Shown here: piece after piece, positions 15,436-24,625 of the stretch
Layout: every line of letters starts with the position of its first letter
How positions within the stretch are numbered: position 1 is the first letter of the stretch
From: Komagataeibacter saccharivorans
Lineage (GTDB): Bacteria > Pseudomonadota > Alphaproteobacteria > Acetobacterales > Acetobacteraceae
NCBI RefSeq assembly: GCF_003207825.1
Contig: NZ_NKTY01000019.1
Coordinates: forward strand, 1-59,444
Length of the DNA stretch: 59,444 nt
Reading direction: 5' to 3'
Position numbers and translations under genes: made by a program
Notes under the pieces: generated by a model
The model's database searches: none
Told to the model about the DNA's origin: nothing
The model's input: only the letters and a program-made list of their open reading frames with translations

Positions 15436-15792
15436 ATGGCACGTGTGAAACGCGGCGTAACCACCCACGCCCGCCACAAGAAGGTCCTTGAACTCTCCAA
15501 GGGCTTCCGTGGTCGTTCCTCCACCAACTACCGCATTGCGCTGGAACGTCTGGAAAAGTCGCTTCAGTATGCTTACCGCGACCGCCGCAACAAGAAGCGC
15601 GAATTCCGCGCCCTGTGGATCCAGCGTATCAACGCTGCGGTGCGTGAGCATGGCCTGACCTACAGCCGTTTCATCAACGGTCTGGACAAGGCTGGCATCG
15701 AGATCGACCGTAAGGTCCTTGCTGCCATTGCCTATGACGATGCGGCAACCTTCGCCGAGATCGTGAAGAAGGCCCAGGCCGCTCTGGCCTGA
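15436..15792 (+). CDS. rplT: 50S ribosomal protein L20
   Basis: This 118-residue protein opens with [20 protein letters not shown] and has the conserved [18 protein letters not shown] segment, matching L20 over its full length. L20 is needed for early 50S assembly and commonly represses its own operon. It is preceded by GGAGCACCTGAG 14 bp after rpmI and followed by a clear intrinsic terminator, so rpmI-rplT looks like a two-gene operon separate from pheST. Confidence 0.97.
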   Translation: MARVKRGVTTHARHKKVLELSKGFRGRSSTNYRIALERLEKSLQYAYRDRRNKKREFRALWIQRINAAVREHGLTYSRFINGLDKAGIEIDRKVLAAIAYDDAATFAEIVKKAQAALA

Positions 15793-15826
15793 ACCCTGTC
15801 CCCGCCCGTGTGGCGACAGGTCCACG

Positions 15827-15863
15827 AAACGGGTCGTCCCAACGGGCGGCCCGTTTTGTTTTT
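15827..15863 (+). terminator. Intrinsic terminator of rpmI-rplT
   Basis: AAACGGGTCG (15827-15836) pairs with CGGCCCGTTT (15847-15856) with one G-U pair, and the stem is followed by TGTTTTT. It lies 35 bp after the rplT stop and is the best T-tract terminator in the window. Confidence 0.85.
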
Positions 15864-15994
15864 ATGCAATGCCCGTGCCGCTTTTCCGTCCGGCGGCGGG
15901 CACAGTTTCATGTGCCGGGTCTGGCCCGTGCGGGTAGAAGCCGCCGGTTGCTATCCACTGCCAGCCCGCCCGGTGAAAGCCTGCGCGAGGTGCT

Positions 15995-17065
15995 ATGAGT
16001 GACGATCTCGAAACCCTGAGGGAACAGACAGTTCAGGCACTCGCTGCCGCGACCGACCTGCGTGAATGGGATGCGGTGCGTGTCGGCACGCTGGGCAAGT
16101 CGGGCAGGCTGACCGCGCTGCTCAAGGAACTGGGGCGCATGACGCCCGATGAACGGCGCACGCGTGGCGGCGCGCTGAACCGGCTGCGCGATGAACTCTC
16201 GCGTCTGATCGAAGCCCGCGGGCAGGAACTGGAAACGGCGGCGCTGAACGCCCGCCTTGCGGCTGAACGCGTGGATGTGACGCTGCCATGTGCGCCGGAT
16301 GCGCAGGGACTGCTGCACCCCATTACCCGCACGATCGAGGAAATGGCCGCCATTTTCGGCTCCATGGGCTTCCAGCTTGCCGAAGGCCCGGATATCGAAA
16401 GCGACTGGCACAATTTTTCGGCCCTCAACACGCCCGCCCATCACCCCGCCCGTACCGATCAGGATACGTTCTACCTGCCGGCGGAAGCCAGCGGCCAGCC
16501 CGAGCGCGTGCTGCGCACACAGACATCGGGCGTGCAGATCCGCACCATGCTGGGGCAGGAACCGCCCATCCGCATCATCGCGCCCGGCCGCACCTATCGC
16601 GCCGATCATGACGCCACCCATTCTCCCATGTTCCATCAGTGCGAGGGACTGGTGATTGAAAAGGGCATCACGCTGGGGCACCTCAAGGGCTGCCTGTCTG
16701 ATTTCCTGCGCGCGTTTTTCCAGATGCCCGACCTGCCGGTGCGCTTTCGCGCTTCCTATTTCCCGTTTACCGAACCCTCGATGGAAATCGACATCGGCTG
16801 GTCGCGCAGGACGGGCCAGATCGGTACCGGCGGCGACTGGCTGGAAGTGCTGGGGGCGGGCATGGTCCATCCGCGCGTGCTGGCCAATTGCGGGCTGGAT
16901 GCACGTGAATGGCAGGGTTTTGCCTTCGGCATGGGGATCGAACGGCTGACCATGCTGCGCCACGGTATTCCGGACCTGCGTTCGTTTTATGAAAGCGACG
17001 TGCGCTGGCTGCGTCATTACGGCACGTCCCCCCTGTCTCCCGCCATGCTGCACGAAGGTCTGTGA
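15995..17065 (+). CDS. pheS: Phenylalanine--tRNA ligase alpha subunit
   Basis: This 356-residue class II synthetase subunit has an N-terminal coiled-coil arm (about 1-90), motif 1 region HPITRTIEEMAAIFGSMGF, motif 2 around HSPMFHQCEGLVI and FRASYFPFTEPSMEIDIGW, and motif 3 GFAFGMGIERLTMLRHGI. It forms the alpha2-beta2 enzyme with PheT and carries the aminoacylation site. The start codon follows GCGAGGTGCT. It ends 3 bp before pheT. Between rplT's terminator and pheS there is room for its own promoter; I see no Phe-rich leader peptide. Confidence 0.97.
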   Translation: MSDDLETLREQTVQALAAATDLREWDAVRVGTLGKSGRLTALLKELGRMTPDERRTRGGALNRLRDELSRLIEARGQELETAALNARLAAERVDVTLPCAPDAQGLLHPITRTIEEMAAIFGSMGFQLAEGPDIESDWHNFSALNTPAHHPARTDQDTFYLPAEASGQPERVLRTQTSGVQIRTMLGQEPPIRIIAPGRTYRADHDATHSPMFHQCEGLVIEKGITLGHLKGCLSDFLRAFFQMPDLPVRFRASYFPFTEPSMEIDIGWSRRTGQIGTGGDWLEVLGAGMVHPRVLANCGLDAREWQGFAFGMGIERLTMLRHGIPDLRSFYESDVRWLRHYGTSPLSPAMLHEGL

Positions 17066-17068
17066 TCG

Positions 17069-19531
17069 ATGAAGTTCTCCCTGTCATGGCTGCGCGAACA
17101 TCTTGAGACCACGGCAACGCTGGAAGAAATCTGCGCCACGCTGAACACCATCGGGCTTGAGGTCGAAGGGGTGGAAGACCGGGGCGCGATCCTCGCTCCG
17201 TTCCGCACCGCCCGCATTATCGAAGCCACCCAGCACCCCAACGCCGACCGCCTGCGCGTCTGTCAGGTGGACGCGGGTGAGGGGTTTGAGCGCGTGCAGG
17301 TTGTCTGTGGCGCGCCGAATGCGCGCACGGGCCTGCATGTGATCTTCGCGCCACCCGGCACATTCATCCCGGCCAGCGGCATCACCATCAAGGCAGGCAA
17401 GCTGCGGGGTGAGGAAAGCGGCGGCATGCTGTGCTCGTTGCGCGAACTCGGACTTGGGGAGGAAAGCGACGGGATCGCGGAACTGCCCGACGATACCGTG
17501 CCCGGCCAGTCCTACGCCCTGTTCGCTGATCTGGATGATCCCGTCATCGACATCGCCATCACCCCCAACCGCGGGGACGCGCTGGCGGTGCGCGGGATCG
17601 CGCGTGACCTTGCTGCTGCCGGTCTGGGCGAACTGAAGCCGTGGCTGACGGCGACGGTGGAAAGCCGGTTCGATACCCCCATCGACTGGCGTGTTACCTT
17701 CCCCGAAGCCTGTCCGTGGGTTCTGGGGCGCAGCCTGCGGGGCGTGAAGAATGGTCCCAGCCCCGAATGGCTGCGGCGCAGGCTGGAATCCATTGGCCTG
17801 CGTCCGGTGTCGGCGCTGGTGGACATCACCAATTTCTTCACATTCGACCTTGGCCGTCCGCTGCATGTATTTGACGCGGATAAACTGCTGGGCAGTGAAC
17901 TGACCATCTGCCGGGGGGCAGGCGAAACCTTTACTGCCCTTGATGGCAGCGAACACGTCATGACGCCCGATGACTGCGTTATCGCCGACAGCCGGGGCGT
18001 GCAGTCGCTGGCCGGGATCATGGGGGGGGCTGAAAGCGGGGTCAGTGAAACGACCACGAATGTGTTTGTCGAATGCGCCCTGTTTGATCCCGTGGCCATC
18101 GCGCTGGCAGGGCGGCGGCACAACCTGCATTCCGATGCCCGACAGCGTTTTGAACGCGGCGTGGATCAGGCCCTGCCGCCCGCAGCCCTTGAGGCCGCGA
18201 CCCGGATGATCCTTGACCTGTGTGGCGGGGAAGCGGGCAGTGTCGTGTCCGCCGGGGTCGAACCCGCGTGGCAGCGTCAGGCGCATCTGGAATTCGCACG
18301 GCTTGAGACGCTGGGCGGCCTGAGCGAAGCGCCGGATCATGCCGTGCACCTTCTGGAGCGGCTTGGCTTTGCAGTGCGGGAGCGGGATGCCCGCCATGTG
18401 GTGGTGGATGTACCCTCATGGCGCAATGACATCGCTACCCCCATGCTGCTGGACCAGCGCCCGGACCTGCCGCCCGCACGTGCGCAGGCCGCCGCACAGG
18501 GCGCGATCGAGATCGACCCGGAAGTGGACCTGGTGGAGGAAATCCTGCGCCTGCGTGGGCTGGACAGCGTGCCTGCCGTATCGCTGCCGCTGCGCAGTGC
18601 CGTGCCGCTGCCTGCCCTGAGCAGCCGCCAGACGCGCATCGCCGGCCTGCGCCGGCAGCTTGCGGCGCGCGGGTTGCTGGAAACCGTGGGCTTTTCCTTC
18701 GTGGCGATGGATCAGGCCGCGGCATTCGGTGAAACACCGGCTGACCTGCATCTGCTCAACCCCATCGCCGCCGATCTGGACCAGATGCGTCCGACCCCGC
18801 TGGTCAACCTGCTGGCAGCGGTCAGGGCGAATGCAGCACGGGGCTATCCCGATCTGGGCCTGTTCGAAGTCGGCCCCGGTTTTGACGCCGATGGACAGAA
18901 ACTGATCGCCGCCGGTATCCGCAGCGGCCATTCGCCGCGTCTGCCCGGCCAGCCCGCGCAGCCGGTCGATCTGTGGCAGGTCAAGGCCGACGCGCTGGCA
19001 GGGCTTGCTGTTGCCGGGGCTGCGATGGAAGGCTGCACCATCACTGCCGATGCCCCGTCCTACTACCATCCGGGCCGGTCGGGGGTGATCCGGCAGGGAC
19101 CGAAGCTGGTTCTGGGTCATTTCGGGCAGTTGCATCCCGCCCTGCTGGCGGCGCGGGGGATTGATGTCCCGGTCTGTGCCTTCACGCTTTATACCGACGC
19201 CGTGCCCGAACCCAGGCGCAAGCGCAAGGCGCCGCCCGCCCTGTCCGCCTTCCAGCCGTTGAGGCGTGATTTCGCCTTTGTCGTCGCGGCGGACCTGCCT
19301 GCGGAAAAACTGCTCAGGGCCGTGAAAGGCGCTGAGCGGAACCTTATCGTCGCGGTTCATCTGTTCGATGTGTATGAAGGTGACAAGGTTCCGGCGGGGC
19401 ATAAATCACTGGGTGTCGAGATAACCCTTCAGCCGATGGACAGGACACTGACCGATGCGGAAATCGAAGCTGTCTGTGACCGGGTGGTCGCTGCCGCGCA
19501 GAAAAGCTGCAATGCGGTCCTGCGGGGCTAG
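17069..19531 (+). CDS. pheT: Phenylalanine--tRNA ligase beta subunit
   Basis: This 820-residue PheT has the N-terminal tRNA-binding (EMAP-like) domain with HPNADRLRVCQVDAG near 52-66, the B3/B4 editing domain, the B5 domain, the inactive synthetase-like core, and the C-terminal anticodon-binding FDX-ACB domain from about 725 (SAFQPLRRDFAFVV). It pairs with PheS and edits Tyr-tRNAPhe. Length is near the usual 790-830. Its last 20 bp overlap the most likely start of the pstS gene. Confidence 0.96.
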   Translation: MKFSLSWLREHLETTATLEEICATLNTIGLEVEGVEDRGAILAPFRTARIIEATQHPNADRLRVCQVDAGEGFERVQVVCGAPNARTGLHVIFAPPGTFIPASGITIKAGKLRGEESGGMLCSLRELGLGEESDGIAELPDDTVPGQSYALFADLDDPVIDIAITPNRGDALAVRGIARDLAAAGLGELKPWLTATVESRFDTPIDWRVTFPEACPWVLGRSLRGVKNGPSPEWLRRRLESIGLRPVSALVDITNFFTFDLGRPLHVFDADKLLGSELTICRGAGETFTALDGSEHVMTPDDCVIADSRGVQSLAGIMGGAESGVSETTTNVFVECALFDPVAIALAGRRHNLHSDARQRFERGVDQALPPAALEAATRMILDLCGGEAGSVVSAGVEPAWQRQAHLEFARLETLGGLSEAPDHAVHLLERLGFAVRERDARHVVVDVPSWRNDIATPMLLDQRPDLPPARAQAAAQGAIEIDPEVDLVEEILRLRGLDSVPAVSLPLRSAVPLPALSSRQTRIAGLRRQLAARGLLETVGFSFVAMDQAAAFGETPADLHLLNPIAADLDQMRPTPLVNLLAAVRANAARGYPDLGLFEVGPGFDADGQKLIAAGIRSGHSPRLPGQPAQPVDLWQVKADALAGLAVAGAAMEGCTITADAPSYYHPGRSGVIRQGPKLVLGHFGQLHPALLAARGIDVPVCAFTLYTDAVPEPRRKRKAPPALSAFQPLRRDFAFVVAADLPAEKLLRAVKGAERNLIVAVHLFDVYEGDKVPAGHKSLGVEITLQPMDRTLTDAEIEAVCDRVVAAAQKSCNAVLRG

Positions 19532-20564
19532 GCGTTCGGGCCTGCTGGCCAACAGGGGGCGTGCGGGGCGTATCGGTCTGGCACTGGCGGCCATGTTATG
19601 CACGGCCAGCCTGCCTGCCTATGCAACCGATATTACCGGGGCGGGCTCCAGCTTCGGCGCGCCGATTTACGGCGCGTGGGGGGCAGGGGCCGCCCGTGCG
19701 ATGGATATCCGCCTGAACTACCAGACCATCGGGTCAGGTGCCGGGCAGAATCAGGTCAAGGCCCGCACGGTGGATTTCGGCGCGTCGGATGCGCCGATGA
19801 ATGCGGCCCAACTGGCGCACAATGGCCTGATGCAGTTTCCCACGGTGCTGGGGGCGATCGTGCCGGTCGTGAACCTGCCCGGTCTGGATGGCAGTCATCT
19901 GCACCTGACGGGTGAACTGCTGGCCGGGCTGTACAGTGGCGATATCACCATGTGGAATGATCCACGTATCGCTGCGGAAAACCCCGGTGTCAGCCTGCCT
20001 GCCATGCCCGTGGCCCCGGTGCGGCGGGCCGATGGGTCGGGCACGACCTTTGTCTTCACGTCCTATCTCGCACGGGTTTCGCCGCGCTGGGCGGCGGAGG
20101 AAGGTAAGGGGACCTCCATCGAATGGCCGGTGGGCGAAGGCGCGCGCGGCAATGACGGTGTCGCCGCGGCCGTGCGCAATACCGAAGGCAGCATCGGTTA
20201 TCTGGAATACGCCTATGCCGCGGGCAATCACATGCCCATGGCCGAACTGCGTAATCACCATGGAGATGTGGTCGCGCCAGACCCCGAAAGCTTCCGTCTG
20301 GCCGTGACCTCCGCCCACTGGGCGGATGATGCGACCCATTCCGCTGATGTGCTGGATGGCGATGGCGCGGGAGCCTGGCCGATCATGGCCGCAACCTACG
20401 TGCTGATCCCGACGGACAGTGCCACGACAGCGCAGGGCAGGGCGGTGCGGGCGTTTTTTGACTGGAGCATGCAGCACGGTGCGGAGTCAGCCCTGCTGCT
20501 GGGGTATGTGCCGTTGCCCGAGGATATCCGCGCCAGCATCCGCACCATCCTGAACGGGCGGTAG
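19512..20564 (+). CDS. pstS: PstS-like phosphate-binding periplasmic protein
   Basis: This 350-residue protein has an Arg-rich n-region and a hydrophobic stretch (about 21-34), then a cleavage-like ASLPAYA before the mature start TDITGAGSSFGAPIYGAWG. TIGSGAGQNQVKARTVDFGA and SDAPM are PstS phosphate-binding elements, and DGSGTTFVF follows. PstS normally feeds the PstCAB ABC importer, none of which is in this window, so it is an orphan here. The ATG at 19512 lies inside pheT; no better start precedes the signal sequence. A separate phosphate role or a sensor function cannot be excluded. Confidence 0.85.
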   Translation: MRSCGARRSGLLANRGRAGRIGLALAAMLCTASLPAYATDITGAGSSFGAPIYGAWGAGAARAMDIRLNYQTIGSGAGQNQVKARTVDFGASDAPMNAAQLAHNGLMQFPTVLGAIVPVVNLPGLDGSHLHLTGELLAGLYSGDITMWNDPRIAAENPGVSLPAMPVAPVRRADGSGTTFVFTSYLARVSPRWAAEEGKGTSIEWPVGEGARGNDGVAAAVRNTEGSIGYLEYAYAAGNHMPMAELRNHHGDVVAPDPESFRLAVTSAHWADDATHSADVLDGDGAGAWPIMAATYVLIPTDSATTAQGRAVRAFFDWSMQHGAESALLLGYVPLPEDIRASIRTILNGR

Positions 20565-20603
20565 CGGCACGGGGAACGACGCCTCGCTGCCTGTTTTTCA
20601 GAA

Positions 20604-20621
20604 ACCCGGAAATTTCCGGGT
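20604..20621. promoter_or_regulatory. 18-bp perfect palindrome between pstS and lpxB
   Basis: ACCCGGAAATTTCCGGGT reads the same on both strands. It lies 40 bp after pstS and about 100 bp before lpxB. As RNA it can fold into a 7-bp hairpin with an AATT loop, but no T-tract follows, so an operator is as likely as a terminator. Confidence 0.45.
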
Positions 20622-20723
20622 GATGTCATGAACAGGCGGCCTGCACCGGCTGCCCGGGTATGTGGCAGATTTTTCACCATCGGTATTTGCGCTGGCTGAT
20701 CCGACACGATAAGCCGGTCTGGC

Positions 20724-21953
20724 ATGACTGGACCCCATTCTCCCATCCCTCCGCTACCAGAACCTACCGGGCATGGACCGACCATCTGGATCATGGCGGG
20801 CGAAGCCAGCGGTGACGTGCTGGGCGCTCGTCTGATGGCGGCGCTGCGCACTGCGCGGCCGGATATCCGTTTTGCCGGGATAGGGGGCGAACACATGCGC
20901 GCGCAGGGGCTGCACTCGCTGTTTCCGCTGCGTGATCTTGCGGTCATGGGACTGCTGGAAGTACTGCCCAGACTGCGGCATCTCTCACGCAGGCTGGATC
21001 AGGCGGTGCAGGATATTACTGCACGCCGTCCGGATCTGGTCGTGACCATTGACAGCCCCGGTTTTGCCCTGCGGCTTCTGCGTCGGATCGCGCCGCTATC
21101 CATTCCCCGGCTGCATTATGTCGCCCCCCAGGTCTGGGCCTGGCGTGAGCACAGGGTGCGGGAATTTCCGGGCCTGTGGGAGCGGATGCTGTGCCTTTTG
21201 CCGTTCGAGCCGGAATTTTTTGCCCGCCACGGGATCGAGGCACGTTTTGTTGGTCACCCCGTGCTGCAATCCGGCGCGGATCAGGGTTCCGGGGCTGATT
21301 TTCGCAGGCGTTACGGCATAGCGGATTCTGCGCAGGTTCTGGTGCTCATGCCCGGTAGCCGCCGGTCGGAAGCGCCGCGTCTGTTGCCGGTATTTGGGCG
21401 CATGCTCCTCATTTTACAGCAGCGTATGCCGGGCATCGTGCCGGTTGTGCCGGTCTCCCCCGTTATCGGGGATATCGTGCGCAGGGGGGTAGCGAACTGG
21501 CCGGTCCAGCCGCTGGTCATTACCGACGTTCAGGACAAGCACGATGCGTTTGCCGCAGCCAGTGCCGCACTGACCAAATCGGGTACTTCCACGCTGGAAC
21601 TGGCGATGGCGGATGTTCCCATGGCCGTGACGTACCGGGTCAATCCATTGACGGCGGCGATGGCGCGACGTCTGATCCGCGTGCCCTATGTGGCCATGGT
21701 CAACCTGTTGTCCGGCCACAGGCTGGTGCCCGAACTGCTGCAGGAACGCTGCACGCCCGAACTTCTGGCCGACACCGTTGAGCGCCTGCTGAAGGACGAA
21801 AACTGCCGGAGCCTGCAGCGCGCGGGATTCAGCCATATCCGCGCGGCGTTACGCGGGCCGGGTCAGGACCCGGCCACTGCCGCCGCGCATGAAGTCATGG
21901 ATTTGCTGGCTGCGCATTCTGCGGCGGTGCATCCGGCGTCTGCGGAGCCGTAA
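20724..21953 (+). CDS. lpxB: Lipid-A-disaccharide synthase
   Basis: This 409-residue GT19 enzyme has IMAGEASGDVLGARLMAAL near 23-41, VVTIDSPGFALRL, HYVAPQVWAW, LMPGSRRSEAPRLLP and TKSGTSTLELA, all LpxB hallmarks. It joins UDP-2,3-diacylglucosamine and lipid X into the tetra-acylated lipid A disaccharide at the inner face of the inner membrane. A short Pro-rich N-terminus precedes the fold. In many bacteria lpxB follows lpxD-fabZ-lpxA; here it stands alone after pstS. Its last 59 bp overlap a small antisense gene. Confidence 0.95.
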   Translation: MTGPHSPIPPLPEPTGHGPTIWIMAGEASGDVLGARLMAALRTARPDIRFAGIGGEHMRAQGLHSLFPLRDLAVMGLLEVLPRLRHLSRRLDQAVQDITARRPDLVVTIDSPGFALRLLRRIAPLSIPRLHYVAPQVWAWREHRVREFPGLWERMLCLLPFEPEFFARHGIEARFVGHPVLQSGADQGSGADFRRRYGIADSAQVLVLMPGSRRSEAPRLLPVFGRMLLILQQRMPGIVPVVPVSPVIGDIVRRGVANWPVQPLVITDVQDKHDAFAAASAALTKSGTSTLELAMADVPMAVTYRVNPLTAAMARRLIRVPYVAMVNLLSGHRLVPELLQERCTPELLADTVERLLKDENCRSLQRAGFSHIRAALRGPGQDPATAAAHEVMDLLAAHSAAVHPASAEP

Positions 21954-22101
21954 CGCCGGGCGGTAGAGGTTCATTTTCTGAAATCAGGGCATGCAGTTCG
22001 TTCCTGAGCATGAAAATACCCATGACAACCGTGGCCACCACCATGATCCCGATCCAGATCAGTTTGCCGATCTGTTCGCGTTTTTCCTCATCATAAGCCA
22101 T
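21895..22101 (-). CDS. Small single-span membrane protein, function unknown
   Basis: This 68-residue protein has a charged N-terminus (MAYDEEKREQIGK), one transmembrane helix at about 14-31 (LIWIGIMVVATVVMGIFM) and a Pro/Ala-rich tail ending PPQNAQPANP. I do not recognise a family. It lies 6 bp after hisI on the same strand, so it is probably co-transcribed with it. Its 3' 59 bp overlap the end of lpxB antisense, so the Pro-rich tail may partly reflect lpxB codon constraints. The clear helix and hisI linkage argue that it is real. Confidence 0.6.
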   Translation of the reverse strand: MAYDEEKREQIGKLIWIGIMVVATVVMGIFMLRNELHALISENEPLPPGVTAPQTPDAPPQNAQPANP

Positions 22102-22107
22102 GATTGC

Positions 22108-22527
22108 CTAGCCTTTGCTGCCGTAAAGCGTTTCCGCTGCAATTTCCGGCTGTGTGATCTCGACCATGCCTTCGGGGCGCAGGGCGTTGTAAAAGCAGCT
22201 CCGCCGTCCCGTATGGCAGGCGACACCCTTCTGGTTCACCAGCAGCAGGACCGCATCGCGGTCGCAGTCCAGCCGGGCGTCGATCAGGGCCTGGACCTGC
22301 CCTGATGTCTCGCCCTTGCGCCACAGGCCCGACCGGCTGCGTGAATAATAGCATACGTGGCCCGTGCGCAGGGTTTCATCCAGTGCTTCGGCATTCATCC
22401 ATGCCAGCATCAGTACCTCGCCACTGTCATGCTGCTGGGCAATGGCTGCGATCAGGCCATCGGCATTGAATTTGACCCGACCAATCATGGCGGAGCGAAC
22501 AGCCGAATCCGGCGGCGTGTAGGACAT
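22108..22527 (-). CDS. hisI: Phosphoribosyl-AMP cyclohydrolase
   Basis: This 139-residue HisI has the signature blocks VLMLAWMNAEALDETL, YYSRSRSGLWRKGETSG, and DCDRDAVLLLVNQ with CHTGRRSCFY, which contain the zinc and magnesium ligands. It opens the adenine ring of PR-AMP in the third step of histidine biosynthesis. It is a stand-alone cyclohydrolase without a fused HisE domain, as in most alphaproteobacteria. No other his gene is near; a small membrane protein follows within 6 bp. Confidence 0.95.
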   Translation of the reverse strand: MSYTPPDSAVRSAMIGRVKFNADGLIAAIAQQHDSGEVLMLAWMNAEALDETLRTGHVCYYSRSRSGLWRKGETSGQVQALIDARLDCDRDAVLLLVNQKGVACHTGRRSCFYNALRPEGMVEITQPEIAAETLYGSKG

Positions 22528-22585
22528 GCGTTTTTTACCTTGAAGGAGGAGCCTGAACCGGCCCCGAAATGCGCACTGGCAGGCT

Positions 22586-23422
22586 TTATTCCGCCTTGGC
22601 GGGAAGGGAGAACCATGGCGGCACCTGCACGCTTATCGCGTGGCCTGCGGCGGTCAGGCCCGTGTCATGGATATGTTCGTTGCGGATCATCGCCATGCCC
22701 GCCCCGTCGCGTGATGAGCGCATTTCTCCCACCGTAGCGGTGCCCGACAGGACCGGCGTGCCCGGTGGCGGCAGTTCCCTTTGCGCCGTAACCGGCAGCA
22801 GGTGGCGGCGCACCAGACCACGATAGCGCGTGCGGGCGGTCAGTTCCTGCCCCATGTAGCAGCCCTTGGTCCAGCTAATGCCATTGAGCTGGTCAAAATT
22901 GGCTTCCAGCAGCAGGGTCCGGTCACTTTCGCAGTCACGCGCGCCATCGGGCAGGCCCAGCGCCAGCCGGTGGCGGTCGTAATCCACATCGTCCGCATGG
23001 GCGGTGGGGGATGGGTGGCCAAGCAGGAAGCGCCATCCAGCCTGCGGCAGGCGGGGATCGGGGGCGGCGGGATACCCTTCGGGCATTGTGGCATCGCCAC
23101 CCCATGCGGCGTGAACGGCGTAGCCGGTTTCCCCGATTTCAGCGTGCGCGCGCAGTCGGAAACGCGACAGGCGCTGGCGCAGCATGTCCACCTGCCCCGC
23201 GTCGCAGTCCAGCAGCAGGCGCGTGCCCTCCGGGTCGGCAAAGACGAAAAAGTCCGCCAGCCATTTGCCCTGCGGGGACAGGAACGCCGTCCATACGGCA
23301 TGGCCGGGGGCGACTGCCGTCATGTCATTTGACACCAGCCCCTGAAGGAAGGAAACGCGGTCCGCCCCCGATACACTGAGTACGGCGCGGGCGGGAAGGT
23401 GAGCGATTCTGGCCATGGGCAT
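22586..23422 (-). CDS. ygfZ: YgfZ/GcvT-domain folate-binding protein
   Basis: This protein of about 278 residues contains the YgfZ hallmark KGCYMGQELTARTRYRG near residue 188, with the reactive Cys, and the N-terminal folate-binding region VSGADRVSFLQGLVSND. YgfZ/IBA57 proteins use tetrahydrofolate to support maturation or repair of particular Fe-S enzymes. The start is placed at ATG 23422 (MPMARIAHL); an ATG at 23416 is equally possible, and the longer open frame upstream has no support. It diverges from the GT9 gene with 77 bp between starts, so their promoters must share that gap. Confidence 0.9.
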   Translation of the reverse strand: MPMARIAHLPARAVLSVSGADRVSFLQGLVSNDMTAVAPGHAVWTAFLSPQGKWLADFFVFADPEGTRLLLDCDAGQVDMLRQRLSRFRLRAHAEIGETGYAVHAAWGGDATMPEGYPAAPDPRLPQAGWRFLLGHPSPTAHADDVDYDRHRLALGLPDGARDCESDRTLLLEANFDQLNGISWTKGCYMGQELTARTRYRGLVRRHLLPVTAQRELPPPGTPVLSGTATVGEMRSSRDGAGMAMIRNEHIHDTGLTAAGHAISVQVPPWFSLPAKAE

Positions 23423-23499
23423 AATCTGGCCACAGCCGGCGTGACAGACAAGGGCAAAGACGGGTTGGCACATCCGCAAAACGTGACTAGCACCGTAAA

Positions 23500-24414
23500 A
23501 TGCACATCCTGTTCATAACATCCACCCGGCTGGGGGACGCCATCCTGTCAACCGGCCTGCTGGATACCCTGCTGCGGCGTTATCCGCAGGCTGACTTCAC
23601 CATAGCCTGCGGCCCGGTGGCGGCTGGCCTGTTCGCCCATATGCCACGTCGGGTCCGTACGATCGTGATGGTCAAGCGTACGTATGACAGGCACTGGTTC
23701 GACCTGTGGCGTCAGTGTCGGGGGCGCAGATGGGATATATGCATCGACCTGCGTGGTTCCATCACCAGCTACTTCCTGCGCGTGGGCAGGCGGTACGTGA
23801 TGCGTGGTGGCCGCAGGCCGGGGCGGCGGATTGCCCATATTGGCGCATTGCTCAGCCTGAGCCCCGCGCCGCTGCCGGTGACATGGACCAGTCAGGTCGA
23901 ACGTGCGCAGGCGTCGCGCATGCTGGGGACGGGCGTGAACTGGGTCGCACTTGGCCCGACAGCCAACTGGGATGGCAAGATATGGCCGGCGGAACGGTTT
24001 GTGGCCCTGTTCGACCTGCTGCGCGCGGCTGATCCCGGCCTGCGCCCGGTGGTCCTCTATGGACCGGGAGAGGCGGAGCAGGCGCGCGCGCGGCCCGTTC
24101 TGGCGCAGTTGCCTGATGCGCTTGATACCGGTGGAACGCTATCGGTCACGCAGGTTGCTGCGCTGATGGGACAATGCACGCTGTTTATTGGTAATGATTC
24201 CGGTCTCATGCATCTGGCGGCGGCAAGCGGGATTCCCACGCTTGGCCTGTTCGGGCGAAGCCGTGCGTCGGAATACGCGCCCTGCGGTCCGTGGGCGCGG
24301 GCGGTCGTAGCTCCTGGCCCCGAGGGCGAAGCCCCGATGCAAGGGCTGCACGTGGAACAGGTGGCACAGGCGGCGCTGGCCCTGTTACGGCAGTGGCGGG
24401 AGCGGAAACGGTGA
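23500..24414 (+). CDS. Glycosyltransferase family 9 (heptosyltransferase-like)
   Basis: This 304-residue GT-B protein starts ILFITSTRLGDAILSTGLL, as in ADP-heptose transferases, and has GPTANWDGKIWPAERF near 150 and FIGNDSGLMHLAAASGIPTL near 228, the GT9 nucleotide-sugar site. Family 9 enzymes add heptose to the LPS inner core on the cytoplasmic face. The sugar donor and acceptor here are not known. No waaC/waaF partner or core gene is adjacent. The ATG directly follows a gap shared with divergent ygfZ. Confidence 0.87.
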   Translation: MHILFITSTRLGDAILSTGLLDTLLRRYPQADFTIACGPVAAGLFAHMPRRVRTIVMVKRTYDRHWFDLWRQCRGRRWDICIDLRGSITSYFLRVGRRYVMRGGRRPGRRIAHIGALLSLSPAPLPVTWTSQVERAQASRMLGTGVNWVALGPTANWDGKIWPAERFVALFDLLRAADPGLRPVVLYGPGEAEQARARPVLAQLPDALDTGGTLSVTQVAALMGQCTLFIGNDSGLMHLAAASGIPTLGLFGRSRASEYAPCGPWARAVVAPGPEGEAPMQGLHVEQVAQAALALLRQWRERKR

Positions 24415-24625
24415 AAAACCTGAACTTTGTGCATTTCGGGCACGCTTACGACTGGCGGCGGAAAACGGCCCGGTCTATGTGATCGGACAGGCATGATGGC
24501 GGAAATGGGGATGGCGACCGGACAGGGCGGTTTGCCGTGCCGTTTCAGGCTGGATATGCTGGGGCAGAGATTTACGACGCGCGACGCATCACGCACCGCG
24601 CCAGCAAGCAGGGAACGACAGGAAC

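Noticed and set aside
15845-15998. Phe attenuator leader peptide before pheS
   Set aside because: The short frame after the rplT terminator has only two separated Phe codons and there is no alternative terminator/antiterminator pair.
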